From CAVRZR01 sp964354215 (GTDB lineage: Bacteria > Actinomycetota > Coriobacteriia > Anaerosomatales > CAVRZR01), in contig CAYGYT010000013.1 in NCBI GenBank assembly GCA_964354215.1, forward strand, positions 1 to 55,319: DNA of 55,319 nt, read 5' to 3'. The translations under genes and the position numbers were made by a program. Below are positions 1 to 6,980 of the stretch, in pieces. Under the pieces are notes generated by a model. That model worked only from the letters and a program-made list of their open reading frames with translations. It was not told the origin of the DNA and did not search any database. How positions within the stretch are numbered: the stretch's first letter is position 1; every line of letters begins with the position of its first letter.

Positions 1-1
1 C

Positions 2-325
2 GAGGCCCTGAACCTGATCGTCTCGGCGTACCTGGACTTCGCGGAGTTGCAGGCGCGTGGCCATAGGCCAATGCACATGGCCGACTGGATTGCGAAACTC
101 GACGACTTCCTGCGCCTCAGCGAGCGCGACATCCTCGAGAGCGCCGGAAGCGTCTCGCACGCGCTTGCAGAGGAGTACGCCGTCGGGGAGTACGAACGCT
201 TCAAGGAAGAGCGCCGCGCGCTGGAGGACAGAGAGCCCACCGATTTCGACCGTTTCGTAGAGACCACGAAGCAGCTCGGCGCTCCCTCAGAAGCCGACGC
301 CGCCTCGGGAGATGAGACGCAGTAG
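2..325 (+). CDS. RhuM-family protein, C-terminal part (5' end outside window)
   Basis: The reading frame is open from the left edge (base 2) to the stop at 325, so only the last 107 residues are visible. They match the C-terminal portion of the virulence RhuM family: an 'EALNLIVSAYLDFAELQA' stretch followed by an 'MHMADWIAKLDDFL' segment and a charged helical tail ending near 'YERFKEERR'. RhuM proteins have no firmly established biochemical role and are often found beside restriction-modification or other mobile loci (family knowledge). Internal start codons such as 47 or 71 are unlikely to be real because the homology continues upstream of them. Its position ahead of several toxin-antitoxin-type genes fits an accessory region. 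Confidence 0.7.
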   Translation, partial: EALNLIVSAYLDFAELQARGHRPMHMADWIAKLDDFLRLSERDILESAGSVSHALAEEYAVGEYERFKEERRALEDREPTDFDRFVETTKQLGAPSEADAASGDETQ

Positions 326-446
326 CAGGGAGTAGAATCTAGAGCGCGACGGCGAGGTGGAGAGCCTCCTATCGACCACGTACCCGCCTTCGGGCTGTGT
401 ACACAAGTGTTCCGGGGACTGGGAGTCCCGGCGCCGTCCGCTCGGG

Positions 447-468
447 GAAGCGCCCTTCGGGGCGCTTC
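447..468 (+). terminator. Stem-loop with UUCG tetraloop, likely terminator
   Basis: A perfect 9-bp stem (GAAGCGCCC / GGGCGCTTC) closes on a TTCG tetraloop and is followed by TT. It lies about 120 bp after the RhuM stop and upstream of the first ADPRH copy. A second, weaker 6-bp hairpin sits just before it at 415-429. The T-run is short, so termination strength is uncertain. Confidence 0.5.
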
Positions 469-574
469 TTGCGTCGCTGTCACTCCTCGGCGGTATCCTC
501 GGCGTGACTCCTGAGAGGACTCCAGAGGTAGACCCACGAATCGAATCAGCGAACCATCGGATCAGCGGCATCCA

Positions 575-1000
575 ACTCGCGACCAGTTCCACGCGGTGCT
601 CTTCGGCGTCGCCATCGGCGATGCTCTCGGCGCGCCGGTGGAGTTCCTCTCGCTCGAACGCATCCTCGCCAGATACGGCCCCGACGGCGTGACCGACCTC
701 GAACCGTGGGACTCTCACCCCGCCGGCTCCTACACCGACGACACGCAGATGACGATCGCGACGGCGCTCGGAACGCTCGCCGCGGTGCGCGCCGGCGCCT
801 TCGGCAATTCAGACGAGGCTGCACCGTACGTGTGGCGTGCCTACCTGGACTGGTACGAGACGCAGAACGATCCCGCGAATCGCCGCGGTCCCGGCACGAC
901 GTGCCTGTCTGCGCTTGCAGGCGGAGTCATGGGAACTGCCGTCAAGCCGGTCAACGACAGCAAGGGCTGCGGAACGATCATGCGCATCGCGCCCTGTGCG
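575..1000 (+). repeat. 426-bp direct repeat, copy 1
   Basis: Identical by eye to 3088-3513 in the same orientation, offset 2513 bp. It covers the 5' part of an ADPRH gene. Similarity continues upstream at lower identity to about 524 (matching about 3037), where several differences separate the two copies. It stops abruptly at 1001, where the two sequences become unrelated. The repeats bracket the TcmP / three-Cys / NERD-remnant segment. Confidence 0.85.
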
Positions 1001-1087
1001 TCTGTGCCTGCCACTGACGAGGGCCTCGGGCGTGGGTCCGCGAAACGGCGCCCCATGAGATGGATTCCGGTAAGAGCGCTGTCATAG
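596..1087 (+). pseudogene. Truncated ADP-ribosylglycohydrolase copy
   Basis: The first 135 codons from GTG 596 are identical to the intact gene at 3109. This includes the 'GVAIGDALGAP' start motif, the metal-binding 'TDDTQ' motif and 'NDSKGCGTIMR'. After base 1000 the sequence switches to about 28 unrelated codons and stops at 1087. The C-terminal 'DSDSTG' metal site that DraG/ARH-type hydrolases need is missing, so an active enzyme is not expected. As in the intact copy, the frame is open upstream to an ACG at 536 preceded by AGAGGT. It looks like a by-product of the event that placed the TcmP module between two ADPRH copies. Confidence 0.75.
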
Positions 1088-1130
1088 AGCTGCGCTATGC
1101 TCGCCGCGTCGACTTGCGCGATCGGGGGGC

Positions 1131-2051
1131 GTGAACGTGGGCGAGGACCACGAGTACTTCACGAGTGTGGATCGGCCGCAAACGGCGAAGAAGCTGTCGA
1201 TCCTGCGCAAGTACTTCGCTGTCTGGCTAACGATTTGGACCGGTGACCAGTGTGCGAGCTGGGTCGCCCGCGACTGGTACGTTCTCGATCTGTTCGCGGG
1301 CACCGGTCAGGCGCGCGGCGTCAACGGCGAGACACTCAGCGGCTCTCCGCTCGTCTTCCTCGAGGAGATCCGCGATCACCTCGATCGGATCACGACGCGC
1401 GGCGTAACCATCCACTTGGTGTTCGTCGAGCACGACCCCCGGCGGTTCGCGCTGCTGGAATCACGAGTGCAGGGGTTCTTGGAGTCCAACCCTGATGTGG
1501 ACTCCGTCGTCGACGTGCAACTCCTCAACGCTGATGCGAACGATGTGGTCGGCCGGTCGCAGCTGGATCCGAGAAGCACGATGTCGTGCTTCCTGTTCGT
1601 CGATCCGTTTGGCGCGGAGATTCATCGCGAGACGATGGACATTCTGGCGGCGATGCCGTGGAAGTTGGATGTGCTTCTCAACTACATGGTCGAGTCGATT
1701 CGCCGCGTTCATGGTGTGGCTCGAGGCACTTCCACGCGGGCTGAAGCGAATGCGAGGACGCTCCAGGAGTTCTTCGGCGCGGATGTCGAAGCGGCTGATT
1801 CGACAGGAATCGAGAACCCAGCGAGGTACGCGCGCCACACCTTCGGCCGCCAAGGTCTCAAGACCGTCGCCTTCCGCATGAAGAGACCCGGGACGACGGC
1901 GACGCAGTACATCTTGCTCTTCGCGTCGCGCAATGACACGGTGATCAAGGTCATGCGCGACGTATACGCCAAGGAGATGACCGACCACTTTGGGCAGCCG
2001 TCGCTCTTCTCGGCGGAGGAGTACTTGGATGGCATCGACGTGATCGAATGA
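1131..2051 (+). CDS. tcmP: Three-Cys-motif partner protein TcmP
   Basis: A 306-residue protein resembling the TcmP family, named for its regular pairing with a three-cysteine, radical-SAM-like protein. A charged N-terminus with 'KKLSILRKYFAVW' is followed by a methyltransferase-like glycine loop 'VLDLFAGTG' at residues 51-59 and a 'FVDPFG' segment near residue 165, both typical of the family. The molecular activity is not known; the loop suggests nucleotide or S-adenosylmethionine binding (inference). GTG 1131 follows a G-rich ribosome-binding stretch (GGGGGGC). The stop overlaps the start of the next gene as ATGA, so the pair is almost certainly co-translated. The pair lies between the two 426-bp repeats, consistent with a moved module. 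Confidence 0.75.
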   Translation: MNVGEDHEYFTSVDRPQTAKKLSILRKYFAVWLTIWTGDQCASWVARDWYVLDLFAGTGQARGVNGETLSGSPLVFLEEIRDHLDRITTRGVTIHLVFVEHDPRRFALLESRVQGFLESNPDVDSVVDVQLLNADANDVVGRSQLDPRSTMSCFLFVDPFGAEIHRETMDILAAMPWKLDVLLNYMVESIRRVHGVARGTSTRAEANARTLQEFFGADVEAADSTGIENPARYARHTFGRQGLKTVAFRMKRPGTTATQYILLFASRNDTVIKVMRDVYAKEMTDHFGQPSLFSAEEYLDGIDVIE

Positions 2052-2878
2052 GCGCAGCCACGCTTACGCGGAAGTCGCTGCTGTATCGCAGCAAGGTCGA
2101 GTACGGCGGATGGACTATCAACCACGTCCAAGGTTGCTCCCACGGCTGCCGGTACCCGTGCTACGCGATGATGCTCGCTCGCAGGGTTGGTCGCATCGCG
2201 GGTTACGAGGATTGGATTCAGCCGCGAGTCGTCGAGAACGCGCTCGAACTGCTGGACCATGAGCTGGCACGTCTCGGCGATACGATCGCGAGTGTGCACC
2301 TGAGCTTCACGACCGATCCGTTCATGTTCGACTGCGCCGCGGGCGAGCCGAACCAGCAGGTGTGCAATCTATCACTGCGCATCATCGAGCGGCTGAACTC
2401 AGCGGGCATTCCGGTAAGCACGCTGACCAAAGGCGTCTATCCGGACGCCCTGCTCAGCGGCGCCGGGCTGCACCCGTTGAATCGCTTCGGGGTCTCGCTC
2501 GTATCGCTCTCGGAGTCATTCCGCGCGGGATGGGAGCCGGGTGCGGCACATGTCGCCGATCGAGTGGAATCGCTCCGCAAGCTTGCCGAGGCCGGCTGCC
2601 GGACGTGGGTGAGCATCGAGCCCTACCCGACCCCAAACATCGATTCGACTTCAGTTGAGATCGATCGCCTTCTCGGAGAGATCTCGTTCGTGGACACGGT
2701 TGTGTTTGGCAGATGGAACTACAACGCACTCGCCACCTCGTACGACCGCGAGCACGGCTTCTACGAGTGTACTGCCGCCCGCGTGCGGGCCTGGTGCGAC
2801 GCGCACGGCAAGGCGCTCCACATCAAGAAGGGGACGCCGCTAGCGGATCAGGCAAGGGCTGAAGTGCTCCCGGCTTGA
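2048..2878 (+). CDS. Three-cysteine-motif protein (radical-SAM-like), TcmP partner
   Basis: A 276-residue protein with three clustered cysteines, C30, C34 and C38, in 'GCSHGCRYPCYA'. Context and the flanking GCxHGC...CYA pattern resemble SplB-like or Gp37/Gp68 (DUF5131)-like radical-SAM relatives. The spacing here is CX3CX3C, one residue longer between the second and third Cys than the classical CX3CX2C that binds a 4Fe-4S cluster. Downstream segments 'SFTTDPFMFD', 'STLTKGVYPD', 'VSLSESFR' and 'VSIEPYPTP' resemble strands of a partial TIM barrel. The start overlaps the TcmP stop (ATGA). Function is unknown; joint action with TcmP is inferred from the coupling. Confidence 0.65.
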   Translation: MSAATLTRKSLLYRSKVEYGGWTINHVQGCSHGCRYPCYAMMLARRVGRIAGYEDWIQPRVVENALELLDHELARLGDTIASVHLSFTTDPFMFDCAAGEPNQQVCNLSLRIIERLNSAGIPVSTLTKGVYPDALLSGAGLHPLNRFGVSLVSLSESFRAGWEPGAAHVADRVESLRKLAEAGCRTWVSIEPYPTPNIDSTSVEIDRLLGEISFVDTVVFGRWNYNALATSYDREHGFYECTAARVRAWCDAHGKALHIKKGTPLADQARAEVLPA

Positions 2879-2879
2879 G

Positions 2880-3044
2880 GTAGCTGGCGTCCTTCACTCG
2901 CGGGATCTCGCGAGGCGCGAACACACGCGCTTCGGCGAAGCCGACTTCGTCGTGCTCGTGCCCGGACACGGCATCGTCTGCGTCGAGGCGAAGACCTGCC
3001 TCGCGAATTCGGCGGGCCTACAATCCTTCTCGGACAGGAGGTAG
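2880..3044 (+). pseudogene. NERD-domain nuclease-like remnant
   Basis: Directly after the three-Cys gene the forward frame (codons in register with 2883) reads about 50 residues without an own start. They include 'VLHSRDL', 'GEADFVVLVPGHGIVCVEAK' and a stop at 3042-3044. This is the signature core of NERD (nuclease-related) domains: GE-x-D followed by the strand carrying E-x-K. The remainder of the domain and any N-terminus are missing, and the sequence runs straight into the second ADPRH copy. It looks like the stump of a larger gene cut off when the repeat was joined here. Confidence 0.55.
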
Positions 3045-3051
3045 AGCCACG
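3036..3051 (+). promoter_or_regulatory. Strong Shine-Dalgarno before an ACG codon, possible upstream ADPRH start
   Basis: AGGAGGT at 3036-3042 is followed 6-7 bases later by ACG 3049-3051, which is in frame with the annotated GTG start at 3109 and adds 20 codons. GTG 3109 has no visible ribosome-binding site. The truncated copy keeps the same arrangement (AGAGGT at 524-529, ACG at 536). Three of the five codons that differ between the copies in this 20-codon stretch are synonymous. An ACG start is rare, so this remains a hypothesis. Confidence 0.35.
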
Positions 3052-3087
3052 AATCGGTATAGCGAACTGTCAGATCAGCGGCATCCC

Positions 3088-3513
3088 ACTCGCGACCAGT
3101 TCCACGCGGTGCTCTTCGGCGTCGCCATCGGCGATGCTCTCGGCGCGCCGGTGGAGTTCCTCTCGCTCGAACGCATCCTCGCCAGATACGGCCCCGACGG
3201 CGTGACCGACCTCGAACCGTGGGACTCTCACCCCGCCGGCTCCTACACCGACGACACGCAGATGACGATCGCGACGGCGCTCGGAACGCTCGCCGCGGTG
3301 CGCGCCGGCGCCTTCGGCAATTCAGACGAGGCTGCACCGTACGTGTGGCGTGCCTACCTGGACTGGTACGAGACGCAGAACGATCCCGCGAATCGCCGCG
3401 GTCCCGGCACGACGTGCCTGTCTGCGCTTGCAGGCGGAGTCATGGGAACTGCCGTCAAGCCGGTCAACGACAGCAAGGGCTGCGGAACGATCATGCGCAT
3501 CGCGCCCTGTGCG
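3088..3513 (+). repeat. 426-bp direct repeat, copy 2
   Basis: Identical by eye to 575-1000 and in the same orientation. This copy continues into an intact ADPRH gene, so it is probably the parental sequence. Recombination between the copies would delete 2513 bp carrying the TcmP module and restore a single ADPRH gene. Confidence 0.85.
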
Positions 3514-4755
3514 CTGCTCTACCCCGACGATCCGCATCACTGGGCCTCGGTCTGCGGCGCCATGACGCACGGGCACGATACCGGCCACGTCGCCGGTGCG
3601 GCGTTCGCCCAGATCCTTCACCGGGTGTTGCGCGGGGAGGCACTCGACAGCGCCATTCGGGCGACGCTCGGCGTCCTCTTCGAGGTAGGCGAGGAGGCTC
3701 ACGAGACCCGCGACGTGCTCCAGCAGGTGCTCGACGCGCACGAAGACGACGTTCCGCTGCCCATTCGGATCATCGAGATCGGCGTTGAGCCGCTTGTCGT
3801 CGGTCACGGTCGTGGTTGGGTCGCGGAGGAAGCGCTCGCGATTGCGCTCTCGTGCGCGCTCGTGCACCCGACCGACTTCTCGGCGGCGGTGCTCTCGGCG
3901 GTCAACATCACCGGCGACTCGGACTCGACCGGTTCGGTGACCGGCGCGCTCATGGGCGCGATGCTCGGCCTCGATGCGATTCCGCTGGCGTGGCGAGAGC
4001 GCGTGGAGGGCGCGGGGATGCTTGGGGGGCTGGCGGGGGAGATGTATGAGGCGGCGAGAGACCTGCAGAGGCAGCTCGGTGTGATAAGAACGTCGGAAGA
4101 TGTTCACAATGTCCGACATATCTATCACAATAAGGCCATGACGCGACTCCCTTCAGAGAATGCGATCCGGCACGCCACCGACGTATTCAAACAGACCGGC
4201 GGCACACTCAGGACGCGCGATGCTGCCGAGCGAGGGGTGCACTACTCGACGCTGTACGGAATGCGCGACGCCGGGCTTCTCGAGCAACTCACTCGCGGCG
4301 TGTATCGGCTCACGGAGCTCCAAGGGCCGAGTAGGTACGACGTGGTTGCGGTGGCCGAACGTGTGCCCGAGGCCGTTCTCTGCCTCGTGAGCGCGCTGGA
4401 CTTCCACGAGATCGGAACCCAGATTCCGTCCGGCGTGAGCATCGCCATAGGGCCCAAAGACAGGCGGCCACGGCTCGACTACCCGCCGGTCCGCGTGTAC
4501 CGCATGTCAGGGGCTGCGCTTGCATCTGGAGTCGAGGACCACTCGATCGACGGCACGGCTGTGAAGGTATTCAACCCGGCGAAGACGGTCGCCGACTGCT
4601 TCAAGTTCAGGAACAAGATCGGGCTCGACGTTGCCCTCGAGGCACTCCGAGAGACCGTACGCAGTCAGAAGGCCACACGCGACGAGATCATGAGGTATGC
4701 GGAGATCGACCGCGTCTCGAAGGTTGTGCGGCCGTACCTCGAGGCGATGCAGTGA
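3109..4755 (+). CDS. ADP-ribosylglycohydrolase - AbiEi antitoxin fused reading frame
   Basis: A 548-residue open frame with two unrelated parts. Residues 1 to about 323 form a complete DraG/ARH-type ADP-ribosylglycohydrolase: 'GVAIGDALG', metal motif 'TDDTQ' (47-51), 'SKGCGTIMR' and the second metal motif 'DSDSTG' starting at D270. Such enzymes remove ADP-ribose from modified targets. Residues 344-548 form an AbiEi-type antitoxin: an N-terminal winged helix ('GGTLRTRDAAERGVHYSTLYGMRDAGLLEQL') and the usual C-terminal domain. About 20 odd residues lie between them, encoded by a palindrome with promoter-like features. ATG 4138 (codon 344), with AAGG just upstream, is the natural AbiEi start, so separate antitoxin synthesis is likely. 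The stop overlaps the AbiEii start as GTGA. Whether the full fusion protein is made is unknown. Confidence 0.8.
   Translation: MLFGVAIGDALGAPVEFLSLERILARYGPDGVTDLEPWDSHPAGSYTDDTQMTIATALGTLAAVRAGAFGNSDEAAPYVWRAYLDWYETQNDPANRRGPGTTCLSALAGGVMGTAVKPVNDSKGCGTIMRIAPCALLYPDDPHHWASVCGAMTHGHDTGHVAGAAFAQILHRVLRGEALDSAIRATLGVLFEVGEEAHETRDVLQQVLDAHEDDVPLPIRIIEIGVEPLVVGHGRGWVAEEALAIALSCALVHPTDFSAAVLSAVNITGDSDSTGSVTGALMGAMLGLDAIPLAWRERVEGAGMLGGLAGEMYEAARDLQRQLGVIRTSEDVHNVRHIYHNKAMTRLPSENAIRHATDVFKQTGGTLRTRDAAERGVHYSTLYGMRDAGLLEQLTRGVYRLTELQGPSRYDVVAVAERVPEAVLCLVSALDFHEIGTQIPSGVSIAIGPKDRRPRLDYPPVRVYRMSGAALASGVEDHSIDGTAVKVFNPAKTVADCFKFRNKIGLDVALEALRETVRSQKATRDEIMRYAEIDRVSKVVRPYLEAMQ
4081..4137 (+). promoter_or_regulatory. 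48-bp palindromic operator and promoter candidate inside the ADPRH-AbiEi frame
   Basis: An imperfect dyad is centred between 4104 and 4105. Outer arms GTGATA (4081-4086) and TATCAC (4123-4128) and inner arms GTCGGA (4092-4097) and TCCGAC (4112-4117) share the same centre; 16 of 24 positions match across the halves. A weak promoter, TTCACA (4103-4108), 17 bp, CACAAT (4126-4131), overlaps it and would start transcription at about the AbiEi ATG 4138, giving a nearly leaderless message. AbiEi antitoxins are known to repress their own operon through inverted repeats in the promoter. The segment is AT-richer than its surroundings. Confidence 0.55.
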
Positions 4756-5663
4756 GCCAGCGAGAGGTGAAGAACGTCCCGTCGTCCGTTCGCGCGCGCC
4801 TTCTGAACAAGGCGAGGACTAGTGGCGAATCGTACGACCAAGTCCTCCAGTACTTCGCGATCGAGCGGTTCCTGTATCGACTATCGAAGACGGAGTGGGG
4901 AGAGCGCCTGATAGTGAAGGGCGCCATCATGCTGCGCGCCTGGGGTACCCCGCTGGGTCGCCCGACTCGCGACATCGACTTCCTCGGCCACGTCGGCAAT
5001 ACGCCGGAAGCAGTCGAGCGGGCCGTCCGCGTGTGCCTCAACGTAGTGTATCCCGAGGACGGGCTTGTGTTTGACCGCGAGATCAAGACGGTGGAGATCA
5101 ACACCCAGGACGCCTACCCGGGGGTACGCGCGGTGCTTCGTGGCAACCTCGACGGCGGGGTGTTCACGCTACAGCTCGACGTCAGCGTCGACGACGCCGT
5201 CGTGCCAGGCCCCGAGTGGGTCGAGTATCCCACGCTGCTGGACATGGATGCCCCGCGAATCCTCGCCTACCGGCCGACGACGGCGCTGGCTGAGAAGCTG
5301 GAGACGATCGTGAGGAAGGGCCTGACGAACAGTCGCCTCAGGGACTACTACGACATCTGGCTTCTATCGCGGCTGCACTCCTTCAACGGGTCCGAGCTGC
5401 AAGCGGCAATCAACGCGACATTCGGCCACCGCGGAACCGCGTTGATTGCTGAGGTTCCGTCTGGCCTGACCGAGGCCTTCTACGCGAGTGCGGACGCGCG
5501 CGCCAGATGGAGGTCGTTTCTGGTCACCAAAGGAGTCGACGCACCGCCGGAACTCGAAGACGTGTGCGTGTCGATAGCCGACTTCATCATGCCGCCAGCT
5601 GCTGCCGCTGCTGCGGACGAGGACTTCAGCAGGATGTGGACGCCCGGCCAGGGGTGGGGCTGA
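4752..5663 (+). CDS. abiEii: AbiEii-type nucleotidyltransferase toxin (type IV TA system)
   Basis: A 303-residue member of the nucleotidyltransferase AbiEii/AbiGii toxin family. Diagnostic motifs are 'KGAIMLRAWG' (57-66), the nucleotidyltransferase core 'RPTRDIDFLG' with D74 and D76, and the later helix 'AEKLETIVRKGLTNSRLRDYYDI', which carries the conserved lysine/arginine and aspartates. AbiE toxins block growth, giving abortive phage infection, and are countered by AbiEi without a stable complex (family knowledge). GTG 4752 overlaps the antitoxin stop by four bases, so translation is coupled. The catalytic motifs look intact. An Ala-rich stretch followed by 'DEDFSRMWTPGQGWG' ends the protein, which is near the family's usual length. 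Confidence 0.85.
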   Translation: MSQREVKNVPSSVRARLLNKARTSGESYDQVLQYFAIERFLYRLSKTEWGERLIVKGAIMLRAWGTPLGRPTRDIDFLGHVGNTPEAVERAVRVCLNVVYPEDGLVFDREIKTVEINTQDAYPGVRAVLRGNLDGGVFTLQLDVSVDDAVVPGPEWVEYPTLLDMDAPRILAYRPTTALAEKLETIVRKGLTNSRLRDYYDIWLLSRLHSFNGSELQAAINATFGHRGTALIAEVPSGLTEAFYASADARARWRSFLVTKGVDAPPELEDVCVSIADFIMPPAAAAAADEDFSRMWTPGQGWG

Positions 5664-5704
5664 GAGCCCGTCGCGCACTGGGCGTGGCGCGCAAGGGCTG
5701 CTTG

Positions 5705-5896
5705 ATGAGCTTCCAGGAGTACGAGTCCCTCACTGAGACGCTCGATATCCTGAGCACCCCCGGTGCCCTCGAGCAGATCAGGGAGGCTGAGGCCCGCATC
5801 GATGCCGGCGACTATGCCACCGAAGCGGACATCCGCGCGGACCTGGAGAGGCGACAGTCGGCGACCTCGGGGTGTGGGTCAATCCTGCACACCTGA
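5705..5896 (+). CDS. Phd/YefM-type antitoxin remnant lacking its DNA-binding half
   Basis: A 63-residue frame beginning 'MSFQEYESLTETLDILS' and continuing 'ALREAEADIAAG'-like as 'ALEQIREAEARIDAGDYAT'. This is the toxin-binding C-terminal half of Phd/YefM antitoxins. The usual N-terminal DNA-binding half (about 45-50 residues) is missing: upstream codons in the same frame do not resemble it. After 'RADLERR' the tail is unrelated. No toxin gene follows directly. AAGGG about eight bases before ATG 5705 could serve as a ribosome-binding site, so it may still be translated. It is most likely a decayed antitoxin. Confidence 0.5.
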   Translation: MSFQEYESLTETLDILSTPGALEQIREAEARIDAGDYATEADIRADLERRQSATSGCGSILHT

Positions 5897-6021
5897 GGGG
5901 CCACATGCAGTCGAGAGCCGCGTACCTTGACAGAGCCGCGTTCCTTGCCACAGCGTTCAGCATCCGGTAGGAGACCGGCAAGCACGCTGTGTTCCCCTCG
6001 GCTCATACGCAAGGCGAGGGG

Positions 6022-6357
6022 ATGCAGGTGGGCAAGACCATCGAGTACCACGACGAGGGAAACTCTGACGACCAACCCCCAGCTGCCGCCGTTCGCTTCA
6101 CCCCGCGCGCGTACGAGCGAATCAAGAGCAGGGGCCTGTCTGCAGACGACGTCATTGCGGCTATCGCTGACGGCATTGTCGTAGAGGACTACTGTCACCT
6201 GCGCCCGTACCCCACGCGGCTCTTGCTGATTCAGGGCGGAGATCGTCCTCTCTACGTCGTGGTGAGCGAGCGGCCCGCTCAGGGTGTCATACTTGTCGTC
6301 ACGGCATACGAACCCTCACCGGAGCAGTGGCATCCGGGCTTCAGGAGGCGGCGATGA
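6022..6357 (+). CDS. DUF4258 protein, putative toxin of a TA pair
   Basis: A 111-residue protein with DUF4258 features: 'RFTPRAYERIKSRGLSADDV', 'IADGIVVEDY', 'RLLLIQGGDRPLYVVVSE' and 'VILVVTAYEPSPEQW', ending in basic 'FRRRR'. DUF4258 proteins resemble small RelE/BrnT-like toxins and are commonly encoded just before a YgiT-type zinc-finger protein, as here. ATG 6022 is preferred because AAGG lies at a suitable distance; an in-frame GTG at 5989 would add 11 unconvincing residues. The stop overlaps the next start as ATGA. Toxic activity is inferred from family and arrangement; an RNase mechanism cannot be read from the sequence. Confidence 0.7.
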   Translation: MQVGKTIEYHDEGNSDDQPPAAAVRFTPRAYERIKSRGLSADDVIAAIADGIVVEDYCHLRPYPTRLLLIQGGDRPLYVVVSERPAQGVILVVTAYEPSPEQWHPGFRRRR

Positions 6358-6608
6358 ACTGCCTGTTGTGCGGCACCGGCGAAACGCACCCAGGAACGAC
6401 AACCCTGACCATCGAGCGTGGGACGATGACGCTGGTGATCAAGTCGGTGCCTGCGGAAGTCTGCGACCTGTGCGGCGAGGCGACGATCGACGAGGAGACC
6501 GCCCGCTGCGTGGACCGCATCGTCGATGGAGCCCAAGCCGCCGGGGTCACTGTAGAGGTACGCGAGTACGCCTGCACGCAAGAGGGCGCCTCGCAACGGG
6601 CTGGGTAG
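6354..6608 (+). CDS. YgiT-type zinc-finger protein, putative antitoxin
   Basis: An 84-residue protein with two CxxC pairs ('CLLCGTGE' near the start and 'CDLCGEA' near residue 38) separated by the 'TTTLTIERGTMTLVIKSVPAEVC' segment. This matches the zinc-binding N-terminal domain of MqsA/YgiT antitoxins. The C-terminal helix-turn-helix of full-length MqsA is absent, so it is a short form and may not bind DNA itself. ATG 6354 has AGGAGG at 6343-6348 and overlaps the upstream stop by four bases, showing coupled translation with the DUF4258 gene. Together they form a complete two-gene toxin-antitoxin-like cassette. Confidence 0.75.
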   Translation: MNCLLCGTGETHPGTTTLTIERGTMTLVIKSVPAEVCDLCGEATIDEETARCVDRIVDGAQAAGVTVEVREYACTQEGASQRAG

Positions 6609-6657
6609 CACCTGTTCGCCAGGGAGTACCTAGTCCTCGATTGGCCGCTCCGAGCGA

Positions 6658-6686
6658 TGTACACGAGGCGGCATTGTCCCTATACT
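6658..6686 (+). promoter_or_regulatory. Promoter candidate for tRNA-Pro
   Basis: TGTACA (6658-6663), a 17-bp spacer and TATACT (6681-6686) resemble a sigma-70-type promoter (4/6 and 5/6 matches). Transcription would begin about 65 bases before the tRNA. Confidence 0.45.
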
Positions 6687-6756
6687 GTCCCACGCGGCTC
6701 TAGGAGCCGCGACACCTGCGGTCTGTGAGTGTGTTTCCGCAGGTAGAACCACATAA

Positions 6757-6833
<77 letters not shown>

Positions 6834-6841
6834 GCTCTGAC

Positions 6842-6868
6842 AAGGGTCTCGCCCGGGCGAGGCCCTTT
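6842..6868 (+). terminator. Rho-independent terminator after tRNA-Pro
   Basis: A GC-rich stem (GGGTCTCGCC at 6844-6853 with GGCGAGGCCC at 6856-6865, one G-T pair) is preceded by AA and followed by TTTGCTTTG. It lies nine bases after the tRNA CCA end. Confidence 0.75.
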
Positions 6869-6980
6869 GCTTTGGGATGCGCGTTTGGACGTGCGGAAAC
6901 GTCGGCGCGCCGCCCGCCGTCCGCCCGCGGTTTCGCGCTATGCTGGGGAAAGTCGGATCGCGCGAGGGAGGAGAGACGCC

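Noticed and set aside
401..429. Hairpin 415-429 and ACACAAGTGT as a tRNA or tmRNA fragment
   Set aside because: No T-arm, acceptor end or CCA could be fitted; only a short stem remains.
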